Assembly: GCA_004294845.1 (NCBI GenBank)
Contig: SHOH01000001.1
Span: forward strand, 49,989 to 94,603
Source of the DNA: Anaerolineaceae bacterium
GTDB taxonomy: Bacteria; Bacillota; Clostridia; Lachnospirales; Lachnospiraceae
Direction: 5' to 3'
Length of the DNA: 44,615 bases
This document shows positions 30,838 through 40,646 of this stretch, one piece after another. The notes below the pieces were generated by a model. It was given only the letters and a program-made list of their open reading frames with translations. It made no database searches and was not told the origin of the DNA. Numbering within the stretch: position 1 is the first letter of the stretch; each line of letters starts with the position of its first letter. Made by a program: the position numbers and the translations under genes.

Positions 30838-32199
30838 ATGCATTTTGTCGTAGAGCTAACTAAATATCTTATGCTTCTCATATTTGGAGCTTATACTTAC
30901 CACGCTTTTAGGGTATCTGTCAAGAAAAACAAAAATACCCGTGCGATATCCCTTAGATGGATGACCTGTTTTCTTTTTCTCTTTCATTTTACAGGTTATT
31001 TTACTATGTATTTGCAGGTGCAAAATAATAAGCTAGTATGGCTTTATGGCGGAGAGTTATTGGTATTTATATTGGTACTTAGCCTCTATAAGATTATATA
31101 TCCCGGCATATCTGAACTGCTTCTTAGAAATATGCTGATGCTTCTTTCACTAGGTTATATAATTCTTACCAGGCTATCCTTTGATAAGGCTGTCCGGCAA
31201 TTCCTTATCAGCGCGGTTGCCTTGGGACTTGGTCTTTTGGTGCCGATATTTATACAAAAATATTATGATATCAGAAAGTATGGATGGATTTATGGGATTA
31301 TCGGCATTTTCTTTTTAGTTTTAGTTCTTCTTATCGGTACTGAGAGCTACGGTGCCACCAGTTGGCTGACGGTGTTTGGATTATTTACAATTCAGCCAAC
31401 CGAATTTGTCAAGCTGCTATTTGTCTTATGTATTGCTTCACTATTTTCGGAGGGAACTGATTTTAAAAGAGTGTGCGCGGTGACTGCCATGGCAGGAGCA
31501 ACGGTATTAGCTTTAGTATTTCAAAAGGATCTTGGCGGAGCATTGATTTTTTTTGTTACTTATATTTTTATGCTCTATGGAGCTACCGGGAAACCCTTGT
31601 ATCTGTTTTTTGGTCTTGCGGGAGGAAGCCTAGCCTCTTGGATTGCTTACAGCTTATTTGACCATGTTAAAGTTAGGGTCATGGCATGGAGAAATCCATT
31701 TGGATATATCGACAAGGAGGGCTATCAGATATCGCAGTCCTTATTTGCCATCGGGACAGGAGGATGGTTTGGTATGGGCCTCTATCAAGGGTTACCCACC
31801 ACGATTCCCGTAGTTGACAGCGATTTTATCTTCTCAGCTATATCCGAAGAGTTTGGAGGTTTGCTTGCCCTCTGCCTTATTTTGCTTTATATCAATTGCT
31901 TTTTAATTCTAATAAATATATCCCTTAAGACCTCAGATGATTTTTATCGTCTATTATCTCTGGGCTTCACTGTAATGTTTGGCTTCCAAATATTTTTATC
32001 CATAGGAGGAGTTATAAAATTCATTCCTTCAACCGGAGTTACATTGCCCTTTATTAGCTCGGGAGGAAGCTCTATGGTAGCGACGATTATTATGTTTATG
32101 GTTATTCAAGGGATTCATAGCACAGCTAATACTAAGATGTCTGTAAAGGCTGCTGCTTCTTTGGGCGGTGAAATATATGATGAAAAACAAAAAAAATGA
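30838..32199 (+). CDS. FtsW/RodA/SpoVE-family peptidoglycan polymerase
   Basis: SWLTVFGLFTIQPTEFVKLLFVL; QKDLGGALIFF; YQGLPTTIPVVDSDFIFSAISEEFG; STGVTLPFISSGGSS. Confidence 0.93.
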   Translation: MHFVVELTKYLMLLIFGAYTYHAFRVSVKKNKNTRAISLRWMTCFLFLFHFTGYFTMYLQVQNNKLVWLYGGELLVFILVLSLYKIIYPGISELLLRNMLMLLSLGYIILTRLSFDKAVRQFLISAVALGLGLLVPIFIQKYYDIRKYGWIYGIIGIFFLVLVLLIGTESYGATSWLTVFGLFTIQPTEFVKLLFVLCIASLFSEGTDFKRVCAVTAMAGATVLALVFQKDLGGALIFFVTYIFMLYGATGKPLYLFFGLAGGSLASWIAYSLFDHVKVRVMAWRNPFGYIDKEGYQISQSLFAIGTGGWFGMGLYQGLPTTIPVVDSDFIFSAISEEFGGLLALCLILLYINCFLILINISLKTSDDFYRLLSLGFTVMFGFQIFLSIGGVIKFIPSTGVTLPFISSGGSSMVATIIMFMVIQGIHSTANTKMSVKAAASLGGEIYDEKQKK

Positions 32200-33640
32200 G
32201 AATAACGATATCCTCAGTCAAAAGCCATCAGTGAATAAGGACTCGGAAAGGAAAACTATATTATCGATAGTTTATATCTTCGTGGGTCTATTTGTTTTAA
32301 TGATGGGATATTTTGCCTATTTTTTATTAGTAAAGAGTGATGATGTGATTAATAGTACTTATAATCTAAGGCATGATGTTTTAGCTAAAAGGGTTGTCCG
32401 GGGAAAAATAATGTCAGCAGATGGCAAGGTACTGGCAGAAACTATTATTGATAATGATGAAAATGAGATACGTAGCTATCCTTATGGTGATATGTATGCT
32501 CATCTTGTAGGAAGAGTTATGCGCGGAAGGACAGGGATTGAAGAGGTGGAAAATATTACGCTTCTTACCTCCTACTCTAATTCCGCAGAAGCTATGTATA
32601 ATGATATTGTAGGAGTTAAAAATCCAGGCAATAATGTAGTATCCACTCTAAACCACAAGCTGACACAGGTAGCATATGATGCTTTAGGAAATGATTGGGG
32701 AGCGGTAGTGGCTATAGAGCCTAAGACCGGAAAAATTCTTGCCATGGTTTCAAAGCCATCCTATGATCCTAATGATATAGATGATAATTGGGAAAAACTT
32801 TCCGAGGATAAGGATAATGAATCCCCCCTACTTAGCAGGGCTTCGCAGGGGCTATATCCACCGGGTTCTACCTTTAAGATTATTACTGCTCTTGCCTATA
32901 TAAGGGCTAATCCAAATTATATGGATTATAGCTATAAATGTAATGGAAGTACAGAGTATGAAGGAATGACAATTAATTGCAGCAATAAAAAAGCTCATGG
33001 AAATGTTGACTTAAAGGAAGCATTTGCAAAATCCTGTAATACTGCCTTTTCAACTATCGGAAAAGATATATTAATTAATGATTTCCGAAGCTTAAGTGAG
33101 AGCTTTTTCTTTAATCAACCACTACCTGCCAGGATTGCGAATTATCCCAGTAGTTTTTTGCTAAAGGTAGGTGAATCAGGTGTAAAAGAGACCATGCAGA
33201 CGGCAATCGGCCAAGGAAGAACTCTAATATCACCTCTTCATAATGCTATGATTGCAGCCGCCGTTGCCAATGGAGGGGTAATAATGAAGCCCTATGCAAT
33301 TGATCGAATAGAAAGCGCCGGAGGCAGAGTGCTTAAGGGATATATACCTGAGGAGGCAGCAGTTGCTATGACTTCAAAAGAAGCAGATTATCTTAAAAGT
33401 ATGATGCGTAGTGTCGTAACTGATGGAACCGCATCCAGACTGAAGAATTTTGATTATAAGATTGCCGGAAAAACAGGAACCGCCGAACAGGAGGGAAAGG
33501 ATTCCCACGCATGGTTTATTGGCTTTGCACCGGCAAATGATCCAAAGATAGCTATTAGTGTTATAGTGGAGAATAAAGGTTCAGGTAGTGAGTACGCTTT
33601 ACCTATCGCAGGTAAGGTCTTCGATGCATATTTTAATTAA
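32168..33640 (+). CDS. Penicillin-binding protein (PBP2/PbpA-like transpeptidase)
   Basis: GLYPPGSTFKI (SxxK), SCN, KTGTAEQ motifs; N-terminal TM; GTG or ATG start overlapping the ftsW-like gene. Confidence 0.93.
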   Translation: MKYMMKNKKNENNDILSQKPSVNKDSERKTILSIVYIFVGLFVLMMGYFAYFLLVKSDDVINSTYNLRHDVLAKRVVRGKIMSADGKVLAETIIDNDENEIRSYPYGDMYAHLVGRVMRGRTGIEEVENITLLTSYSNSAEAMYNDIVGVKNPGNNVVSTLNHKLTQVAYDALGNDWGAVVAIEPKTGKILAMVSKPSYDPNDIDDNWEKLSEDKDNESPLLSRASQGLYPPGSTFKIITALAYIRANPNYMDYSYKCNGSTEYEGMTINCSNKKAHGNVDLKEAFAKSCNTAFSTIGKDILINDFRSLSESFFFNQPLPARIANYPSSFLLKVGESGVKETMQTAIGQGRTLISPLHNAMIAAAVANGGVIMKPYAIDRIESAGGRVLKGYIPEEAAVAMTSKEADYLKSMMRSVVTDGTASRLKNFDYKIAGKTGTAEQEGKDSHAWFIGFAPANDPKIAISVIVENKGSGSEYALPIAGKVFDAYFN

Positions 33641-33754
33641 TAGCTGGGTGTGTTTTTGTGCGAAATCCATAAAAAATAAGTTGATATACTAGTCAATTTG
33701 ATGTATACTGTAGGATAGTTAAAGACAACACACCAAAAAGCAGGAGGAATTGCG

Positions 33755-34207
33755 ATGGTAGAGGCAACGAGCTGTGGTGGTGTAGTTATTTTCAGAGGAA
33801 AGATTCTATTACTGTATAAGAATTATAAGAACAAATATGAAGGGTGGGTGCTACCAAAAGGAACAGTAGAGGACGGAGAAGAATATAAGGAAACGGCAAT
33901 CCGAGAAGTAAGAGAGGAAGCAGGAACGAATGCTTCCATTATAAAATATATCGGAAAAAGCCAATATTCCTTCAGCACCCCACATAATACAGTAGTAAAA
34001 GATGTTCATTGGTATCTAATGATGTCTGATAGCTATTACAGCAAACCACAAAGGGAAGAATATTTTATGGATTCAGGGTATTATAAATATCATGAGGCGT
34101 TTCATTTGTTGAAATTCGCCAATGAAAAACAGATCTTAGAACGTGCTTATAATGAGTACATTGATCTGAAAAAGAGTAATCTCTGGGGAAGTAAAAAATA
34201 TTTCTAG
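33755..34207 (+). CDS. NUDIX hydrolase
   Basis: Nudix box GTVEDGEEYKETAIREVREEAG. Confidence 0.95.
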   Translation: MVEATSCGGVVIFRGKILLLYKNYKNKYEGWVLPKGTVEDGEEYKETAIREVREEAGTNASIIKYIGKSQYSFSTPHNTVVKDVHWYLMMSDSYYSKPQREEYFMDSGYYKYHEAFHLLKFANEKQILERAYNEYIDLKKSNLWGSKKYF

Positions 34208-34214
34208 CAAATCT

Positions 34215-34253
34215 AAGCAGGGACATTCCGCATAGGAAGGTCCCTGCTTTTTT
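34215..34253 (+). terminator. Rho-independent terminator after the NUDIX gene
   Basis: AAGCAGGGAC (34215-34224) / GTCCCTGCTT (34240-34249) stem and T tract. Confidence 0.85.
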
Positions 34254-34294
34254 GTGCCTGGAACGGTACCAGGTACGGTACCTGGCACCGTTCC
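34254..34294. repeat. Palindromic repeat, locus 3: GGAACGGTACCAGGTAC-G-GTACCTGGCACCGTTCC
   Basis: 34260-34276 pairs with 34278-34294, 16 of 17 bp complementary. Confidence 0.95.
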
Positions 34295-34313
34295 AGAGAA
34301 GTATAAGCGCAAA

Positions 34314-34342
34314 TTGTTCAATATATCCAAGAATCCTAATAA
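34314..34342 (+). promoter_or_regulatory. Possible sigma-A promoter TTGTTC-N17-TAATAA upstream of the GH88 gene
   Basis: Spacing and sequence read by eye. Confidence 0.4.
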
Positions 34343-34414
34343 TAAGTGACTAGAAAAAGGAAATATGATATGGTAATATTTTATATATCACTAAGCGAGG
34401 GGGGATTTGAAAAG

Positions 34415-35593
34415 ATGGAGAAGTATTGGGAAAGTATCAGATCAAAACCATTAATAACAAGCGATGAGATAGAGGATGCACTGAAGTTTTCTTGTGATCA
34501 GATACTGAACTATCTGCCTGAATTTACAGACAAATTTCAGAATGCTTATAGTGAAAATGGTTTTTATGCACCTATTGATAATGTGCAATGGACCAATGGA
34601 TTTTGGACCGGTGAAATATGGCTTGCCTATGAAAATTGTGGTGATAATAGGTTAAAAGAGGCAGCAGAGATACATATTGAAAGCTATTACCAAAGGATAA
34701 TAAATAAGATCTCGGTAGATCATCATGATATGGGATTCTTATATTCTCCATCCTGTGTAGCGGGTTATAAACTCATTGGATCCGAATTAGGAAAGAAGGC
34801 GGCTTTACTGGCTGCGGACCAATTGATTTCCCGTTTCCATGATAAAGGAAATTTCATTCAAGCTTGGGGAAGTATGAATGAACCGGATAATTACCGCTTG
34901 ATAATTGACTGTCTCTTAAATCTCCCTTTGCTTTATTGGGCCAGTGAAGTAACAGGAGATACAAAGTATAGTGATATTGCAGACAAGCATACCCATACGA
35001 CCCTTGCAAATGTCATAAGGGAGGATTATTCTACCTGGCATACCTTCTACTTTAATATGGAAACAGGGGAACCGGAGCGTGGTTCGACTTGTCAGGGATA
35101 TCGTGATGGGTCTGCCTGGGCTAGGGGACAGGCTTGGGGTATCTATGGAACGGCTCTTGGTTATAAATACACTGGTAGAGCTGAGTATATGGAGCAGTTT
35201 GAGCATGTAGCTGATTATTATCTTAGACATTTACCGACGGACTTAATTCCTTATTGGGATTTGGAGTTTACTAGTGGAGTTGATCAGCCCAGAGATTCTT
35301 CTTCTGCATCCATTGCTGCTTGCGGAATGCTTGAGATGGCTAAATATATGGAAGATGACAAAGCCGATTATTATATTGATATCGCAAAACGCTTTTTAAA
35401 ATCACTTTATGATAATTATGCAGTAAAAGATCATAAGACTTCTAATGGATTGGTACTTCACTCTACCTATTCCAATAGTTCACCTTATAATACTTGTAAT
35501 CATTATGGTGTAGATGAATGTAATTCATGGGGAGATTATTTTTATATGGAAGCACTCACACGACTATCAAAAGATTGGAATGTGTATTGGTAA
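34415..35593 (+). CDS. Glycoside hydrolase family 88-like unsaturated glucuronyl hydrolase
   Basis: NGFWTGEIWLAYE, VDHHDMGFLYSPS, QGYRDGSAWARGQAWGIYG, DSSSASIAACGMLE; RBS gaggggg; ORF-track start 34346 is probably too long. Confidence 0.88.
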   Translation: MEKYWESIRSKPLITSDEIEDALKFSCDQILNYLPEFTDKFQNAYSENGFYAPIDNVQWTNGFWTGEIWLAYENCGDNRLKEAAEIHIESYYQRIINKISVDHHDMGFLYSPSCVAGYKLIGSELGKKAALLAADQLISRFHDKGNFIQAWGSMNEPDNYRLIIDCLLNLPLLYWASEVTGDTKYSDIADKHTHTTLANVIREDYSTWHTFYFNMETGEPERGSTCQGYRDGSAWARGQAWGIYGTALGYKYTGRAEYMEQFEHVADYYLRHLPTDLIPYWDLEFTSGVDQPRDSSSASIAACGMLEMAKYMEDDKADYYIDIAKRFLKSLYDNYAVKDHKTSNGLVLHSTYSNSSPYNTCNHYGVDECNSWGDYFYMEALTRLSKDWNVYW

Positions 35594-35663
35594 GACAATA
35601 TATGTAATTTAGTAATTTATTATATGACTTAGCTGTATAAATATGAATTATGAAAGGAGAAGT

Positions 35664-37328
35664 ATGTCTATTATAAAAGAAGAATTATTATTAAATAACA
35701 GAAAAGATTTTGCAGATTTGATGCTCTCTATTCTAGATCCTTTAAAGCCATATTATAGTAAGGGTAAAGCTGGAGTTAAGATAGGCCATACCAGTGCCCA
35801 TTATGCTGATACCAGTGCCTTAATGGAGGGCTTTTCAAGACCACTTTGGGGTTTAACAGCCTTCTGGGCGGGAGGCAGCAGACATTTGGAATTTGAAGAG
35901 ATATACCGAAAGGGGCTGGTGTCAGGAACTGATCCTGAGTCACCGGAATATTGGGGTTCTTGCTTCGATTATGATCAACGATTGGTTGAGATGGCGGCTC
36001 TGGCCTATGGATTATTATTTGCGCCGGAAATAGTATGGAACCCCCTAACTGCAAAAGAAAAAGAAAACCTGGCTTCGTGGTTAAATGAAATCAATCATAA
36101 TAAATGCTGTGATTGCAATTGGCGTTTCTTTAATATCTTGGTGAATGTAGCCTTAAAAAAGCTTGGCATGCCCTATGATGAGAAAGAAATGAAAAGCAGT
36201 CTTGACTTTATTGAATCCTGCTATATAGGAGATGGCTGGTATGTGGATGGTGAGAACGGTCAGGCAGATTATTATATTCCCTTTGCCATGGAGTTTTATG
36301 GAATCATCTATGCTATGGTAATGAAAGAGGAGGACCCTATTCGAAGTAAGCACTATCTAGAAAGAGCAGAGGCCTTTGGAAAGGATTTTGCCTATTGGTT
36401 TTCTGAGGATGGAAGCTCACTGCCTTATGGACGTTCCCTTACTTACCGTTTTGCCCAGGTGTCTTTTTATTCCGCATGCGTAATGGCTAATATTGAACCT
36501 CTACCTCTTCCGGTAATGAAAGGAATTATTGTTCGTCATCTAGAATATTGGATGAAGCAGCCTATTTTTGATAATACAGGGCTTCTTACAATTGGTTATA
36601 CATATCCGAATCTACAGATGTCTGAGAGTTATAATGCACCCGGCTCCCCTTATTGGGCTATGAAGACTTTTGCATGTCTTATGCTGCCTGAGACCGATCC
36701 CTTTTGGTCCTGCACTGCAGAACCGCTACCGGCTATGGAGGAAAACAAGTTTCTACCTAAGGCAGATATGATTATTCAGAGAAGAAAAGACAAGAATGTA
36801 GTGGCACTCCCGGGGGGAAGGATATATGCCCATTCCCATACCCATACGGAAGAAAAGTATGCAAAATTTGCTTATTCTACCAAGTATGGATTCAGTGTAA
36901 TGAGATCTCCTTTAAATATGCAGGAAGCTGCCCCGGACAGCGTTCTGTCTTTTGAATATATAGGGCATATCTTTATGCGGGGACAGGCGGATAATTTTAC
37001 TGTGACTGAGGATAAAGTAGCCTCCAACTGGTCGCCGCTTCCTGGAATACAAGTTTATACAGAGATAATACCTACTAAAGAAGGTCATAGACGAATTCAT
37101 ATTATTGAAAGCGAATATGAATGTAAGGCCTATGATGCCGGCTTTGCACTTCCGATTGATAAAGCAGAGGGTTGTACAGTAAGGTCTTTGGTTGGTGATG
37201 GAGAATTCAAGATGCTTAAACCTGACCCTAATACAAATCTGATTTACAGTAAGACACTTATTCCTATGGTAGTATATGATATTAAAACAGGGCGTAACGA
37301 GCTAGAAACAGAAGTCGTGTATGATTAG
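35664..37328 (+). CDS. DUF2264-family protein
   Basis: 561-aa ORF; FSRPLWGLTAFWAGG, WNPLTAKEKENLASWL, NCNWRFFNILVNVALKKLG, GWYVDGENGQADYYIPFAMEFYG; start after AAAGGAGA. Confidence 0.82.
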   Translation: MSIIKEELLLNNRKDFADLMLSILDPLKPYYSKGKAGVKIGHTSAHYADTSALMEGFSRPLWGLTAFWAGGSRHLEFEEIYRKGLVSGTDPESPEYWGSCFDYDQRLVEMAALAYGLLFAPEIVWNPLTAKEKENLASWLNEINHNKCCDCNWRFFNILVNVALKKLGMPYDEKEMKSSLDFIESCYIGDGWYVDGENGQADYYIPFAMEFYGIIYAMVMKEEDPIRSKHYLERAEAFGKDFAYWFSEDGSSLPYGRSLTYRFAQVSFYSACVMANIEPLPLPVMKGIIVRHLEYWMKQPIFDNTGLLTIGYTYPNLQMSESYNAPGSPYWAMKTFACLMLPETDPFWSCTAEPLPAMEENKFLPKADMIIQRRKDKNVVALPGGRIYAHSHTHTEEKYAKFAYSTKYGFSVMRSPLNMQEAAPDSVLSFEYIGHIFMRGQADNFTVTEDKVASNWSPLPGIQVYTEIIPTKEGHRRIHIIESEYECKAYDAGFALPIDKAEGCTVRSLVGDGEFKMLKPDPNTNLIYSKTLIPMVVYDIKTGRNELETEVVYD

Positions 37329-37361
37329 TGTATTAAGAAGATAATTGAATAAGGTGACTGT

Positions 37362-39137
37362 ATGGATAAAAATGAACTTCTTAAAAAAATAATATATGGG
37401 ACAAATAAAGGGATTATGACAGAGCATAAACTATATCCGGAGTTCTTTGATGAAGTAGGCAGAGCTAAAATCCTTAATAGTTATATCCATAAAGAATATC
37501 TGGATGATATTAATCAAGCGGCTGAGGGTTATCGTAATAAGGAGATCAATGTACTTCCTTGGAGCCTATTTATAGGATTTGAAACAAGCGGTAACAGGCT
37601 AGAGTATGAAAAAGCCTATTTTGAGCATCGTGGAAGACTTATGACTTTTGCTCTGATGTCTTGGCTGTATCGTAAACCATCGGACATATTAGAATTAGAG
37701 GATATTATCTGGGCAATCTGTGAGGAATATACCTGGGCCTTACCTGCACATATAGATTCGAAAAGCTTAGAGCCTACTATAGACCTTTTCGCGGCTGAGA
37801 CGGCATTTGCTCTATCAGAAATTATATATATGTTAGGAGAATTACTTTCTCCTCTTATAATTAATCGTGCGAAGAAAGAGATATTTGGACGTGTGCTTTT
37901 TGCTTATCTTGAATATAAAGGTGAATACAACTGGGAGGTCATGAAGAATAATTGGTGTGCCGTGTGTGCCGGATCCATAGGAGTTACAGGAATCTATCTT
38001 TTAGAGGATGATAGTCTACTTGCAGAATTACTTAATCGACTGAGTCCTACCCTTGAAAGATTTTTAGATAGTTTTGAGGATGACGGAGCCTGTCTTGAGG
38101 GGTTATCCTATTGGACTTATGGGGTAAGCTTTTATGTAGCTTTTGCTGATTTATTAAAAAGACGTACCGCCGGTGAAGTAGATTTATTAAATACAAAACG
38201 TTTTAAAAAGATAGCGATATTTCAACATAAATGTTATTTTCCGGGAGGATGGACAGTCAGCTTTTCGGATGCCAATACAAAGGATTGTTATCGCACGGGT
38301 TTAACAAGTTTTCTAAAGAGACGCTTCAATGAAGTTCAAATCCCACCAAGCTCCAGTAAAGCAGGGTATTTTTTCGATCCCTGTTTTCGTTGGTGCAATG
38401 GTATCCGAGATCTCTTATGGACCGATGAATATATAATTGATACTTCATCTGAGACGGCTTGTCATATATTACCAAACGCAGAATGGATGCTATGTAAGCA
38501 ATATAGTGGCAATCAGTTAAGTCTAGCTGTTAAGGGAGGACATAATGATGAACCACATAATCACAATGACGTCGGATCTTTTATTTTATATAAGGACGGG
38601 GAGTGTATATTAACAGATTTAGGCAGCGGTGAATATACCAAGGATTATTTTGGAGAAGAAAGATATTCTATATTTTGTAACAGCTCTTTAGGACATAATG
38701 TACCTATTATAGATGGAAATGGACAGAAGGAAGGAAAGAGTTTTGCTGCCAAGGATCTTGTCTTTCATGGGAATGGCCGTATGACAATGGATATATCAGA
38801 TGCCTATGATAATAATGATCTCGTAAAACTAATCAGAGATATAACAATCCATGAGGATAAGGTAATCTTAATCGATACCTTTGAGCTTACAAAAGGAATT
38901 AAATCTATCAGTGAGAGATTTGTCACCTTGCATAAACCAACAATAATGGAAGGCTCTGTCCTAATAAAGGCAGGGAAGACCGAATGCCATATAAGATACG
39001 ACTCTACCAATATTAAGCCCTTGATACAAATGCATTATCATATGGATCATGAGGGGAAGCGGGTCACTGTCTATAGTATTAATTTCGAGAGAGAAATATA
39101 CTCCGATACAGTTATATGTATTTTTGAAATTCAATAA
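37362..39137 (+). CDS. Heparinase II/III-like polysaccharide lyase family protein
   Basis: alpha/alpha-toroid-like N-terminal region; C-terminal motif KGGHNDEPHNHNDVGSFILYKDGECILTDLGSGEYT; no obvious signal peptide. Confidence 0.85.
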   Translation: MDKNELLKKIIYGTNKGIMTEHKLYPEFFDEVGRAKILNSYIHKEYLDDINQAAEGYRNKEINVLPWSLFIGFETSGNRLEYEKAYFEHRGRLMTFALMSWLYRKPSDILELEDIIWAICEEYTWALPAHIDSKSLEPTIDLFAAETAFALSEIIYMLGELLSPLIINRAKKEIFGRVLFAYLEYKGEYNWEVMKNNWCAVCAGSIGVTGIYLLEDDSLLAELLNRLSPTLERFLDSFEDDGACLEGLSYWTYGVSFYVAFADLLKRRTAGEVDLLNTKRFKKIAIFQHKCYFPGGWTVSFSDANTKDCYRTGLTSFLKRRFNEVQIPPSSSKAGYFFDPCFRWCNGIRDLLWTDEYIIDTSSETACHILPNAEWMLCKQYSGNQLSLAVKGGHNDEPHNHNDVGSFILYKDGECILTDLGSGEYTKDYFGEERYSIFCNSSLGHNVPIIDGNGQKEGKSFAAKDLVFHGNGRMTMDISDAYDNNDLVKLIRDITIHEDKVILIDTFELTKGIKSISERFVTLHKPTIMEGSVLIKAGKTECHIRYDSTNIKPLIQMHYHMDHEGKRVTVYSINFEREIYSDTVICIFEIQ

Positions 39138-39163
39138 ACAAATAAAAATGGTTTTCTCCTTTA

Positions 39164-39192
39164 TTGACATATCGAAATAGTTTTTGTATGAT
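39164..39192 (+). promoter_or_regulatory. Sigma-A promoter TTGACA-N17-TATGAT for lacI-type gene
   Basis: TTGACA 39164-39169, TATGAT 39187-39192. Confidence 0.75.
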
Positions 39193-39198
39193 ATGTAT

Positions 39199-39210
39199 GA
39201 AAATGATTTC
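39199..39210. promoter_or_regulatory. Candidate operator GAAAATGATTTC overlapping the predicted lacI transcription start
   Basis: Similar to sites at 40484-40495 and 40647-40658. Confidence 0.5.
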
Positions 39211-39222
39211 AGAGGAGTAAAT

Positions 39223-40263
39223 ATGAACCAGAATAAAATAATGACAATATATGATATAGCGCAGGAAGCAAATGTATCTGTAGCTACTGTATCTAGGGTT
39301 ATGACTGGTAGTGCAAAAGTTAGTGAAGAGAAAAGAGAAAAGGTTGAAACCTTGATTCGCAAATATGATTTTAAACCAAATGCCTTAGCAAAAGGATTAA
39401 GCGAAACTAAAAGTAAGATATTAGGAATTATGGTGGCGGATATTCGAAATCCCTTTTATGCTACTCTTTTTATGGAATGTGAAAAGGAGGCAGGCAAATA
39501 CGGTTACTCACTAATCCTTTATAATACATTAAGCAATCCTGACCTGGAGGTTACATATCTAGAGAAAATGATCAGTATGCGGGTTGAAGCTGTGATTAAA
39601 ATCGGTGGTCGCATAGATGATGTTGTAACCGATATGGAATATGTTGAACAGGTAAATAAAGTAGCCAATAGCATTCCAATTGTCATTACGGGAAAACTTG
39701 ACGGAGCAGATTGCTATAGCGTGCGTATTGATGCTTTCCAGGCGACAGACCTTGTAATGGAGCATCTGTTTTCGTTAGGCCATACGGATATAGCGATGAT
39801 TGGAGGCAGCACTGATACTCAATCCACTGTAGAGCGTTACATGCGGTATAAACAACAATTAAGACGCAGAGGAATTCAAATTCGTGACGAGTATATGATT
39901 CATCATGATTATTATGATGATCGCGGAGGCTATGAATGTATGAAAAATCTTCTTCTTTTGGAAGATAGACCGAGTGCAGTTATAGCGGTTAATGATTTCA
40001 CTGCAGTAGGTGCTATGCGTGCCATGGCAGAAGCAGGAATACGGGTACCGAATGATATGTCTGTTATAAGCTATGATGATACGATTATGGCGAATATAAT
40101 GATTCCTAAGTTGACTTCTGTAAGTTATAATTATGAGAATTTTGGTCAGATGATTATCGAGACTGTACTTAAGGCAATAAATGGGGAAGAACAACCAAGG
40201 TTAAAAACGATTATTTCAGAATTATCTGCCAGGGATTCCTGTGGACCATGTACAAAAAAATAA
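39223..40263 (+). CDS. LacI-family transcriptional regulator
   Basis: MTIYDIAQEANVSVATVSRVMTGSAKVSEEKREKV HTH; LGIMVADIRNPFYATLF periplasmic-binding-like domain. Confidence 0.96.
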   Translation: MNQNKIMTIYDIAQEANVSVATVSRVMTGSAKVSEEKREKVETLIRKYDFKPNALAKGLSETKSKILGIMVADIRNPFYATLFMECEKEAGKYGYSLILYNTLSNPDLEVTYLEKMISMRVEAVIKIGGRIDDVVTDMEYVEQVNKVANSIPIVITGKLDGADCYSVRIDAFQATDLVMEHLFSLGHTDIAMIGGSTDTQSTVERYMRYKQQLRRRGIQIRDEYMIHHDYYDDRGGYECMKNLLLLEDRPSAVIAVNDFTAVGAMRAMAEAGIRVPNDMSVISYDDTIMANIMIPKLTSVSYNYENFGQMIIETVLKAINGEEQPRLKTIISELSARDSCGPCTKK

Positions 40264-40324
40264 ATCTATTAACTCTAAAGAGAAGATTACTATCTGATTT
40301 TTAATATCCAAAATATAATATTTA

Positions 40325-40378
40325 AAAAGAGTTATCTTGTTGGTGTATTAGCCTAGCAAAATAGCTCTTTTTATTTAG
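40325..40378 (+). terminator. Terminator-like hairpin after lacI-type gene
   Basis: aaaaagagttat ... atagctcttttt. Confidence 0.65.
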
Positions 40379-40446
40379 TTTAACTATATAAAGTGTACAA
40401 AAAAGATGTAAAAACAAAAAAATAACCAACAACTTGAATAAATATA

Positions 40447-40475
40447 TTGACAAACTTTATATTTGGATTTAACAT
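40447..40475 (+). promoter_or_regulatory. Sigma-A promoter TTGACA-N17-TAACAT for the ABC importer operon
   Basis: TTGACA 40447-40452, TAACAT 40470-40475. Confidence 0.6.
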
Positions 40476-40483
40476 ATAACTAT

Positions 40484-40495
40484 GAAATGGGTTTC
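40484..40495. promoter_or_regulatory. Candidate operator GAAATGGGTTTC (reverse: GAAACCCATTTC)
   Basis: Overlaps the predicted transcription start of the ABC operon. Confidence 0.5.
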
Positions 40496-40646
40496 GTTTG
40501 TGATAATACATAAAAATTGTTATATTAAAGCATTTAAATAAGCTATATATCCCATAAAAATCACTTTTATCACATGAAAATGCATACGGTTATTACCATT
40601 TAGCTGGGAATACAGTTTTTTTATGTAATAAATTGTTTAATTACAT

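Noticed and set aside
34136-34330. Minus-strand ORF with SGTVPGTVPGTVPGT
   Set aside because: The peptide repeat is a by-product of translating the GGTACC palindrome; no RBS or homologous motif.
38961-39362. 133-aa minus-strand ORF spanning the heparinase end and the lacI start
   Set aside because: Overlaps two well-supported genes and the lacI promoter; no recognisable motif.
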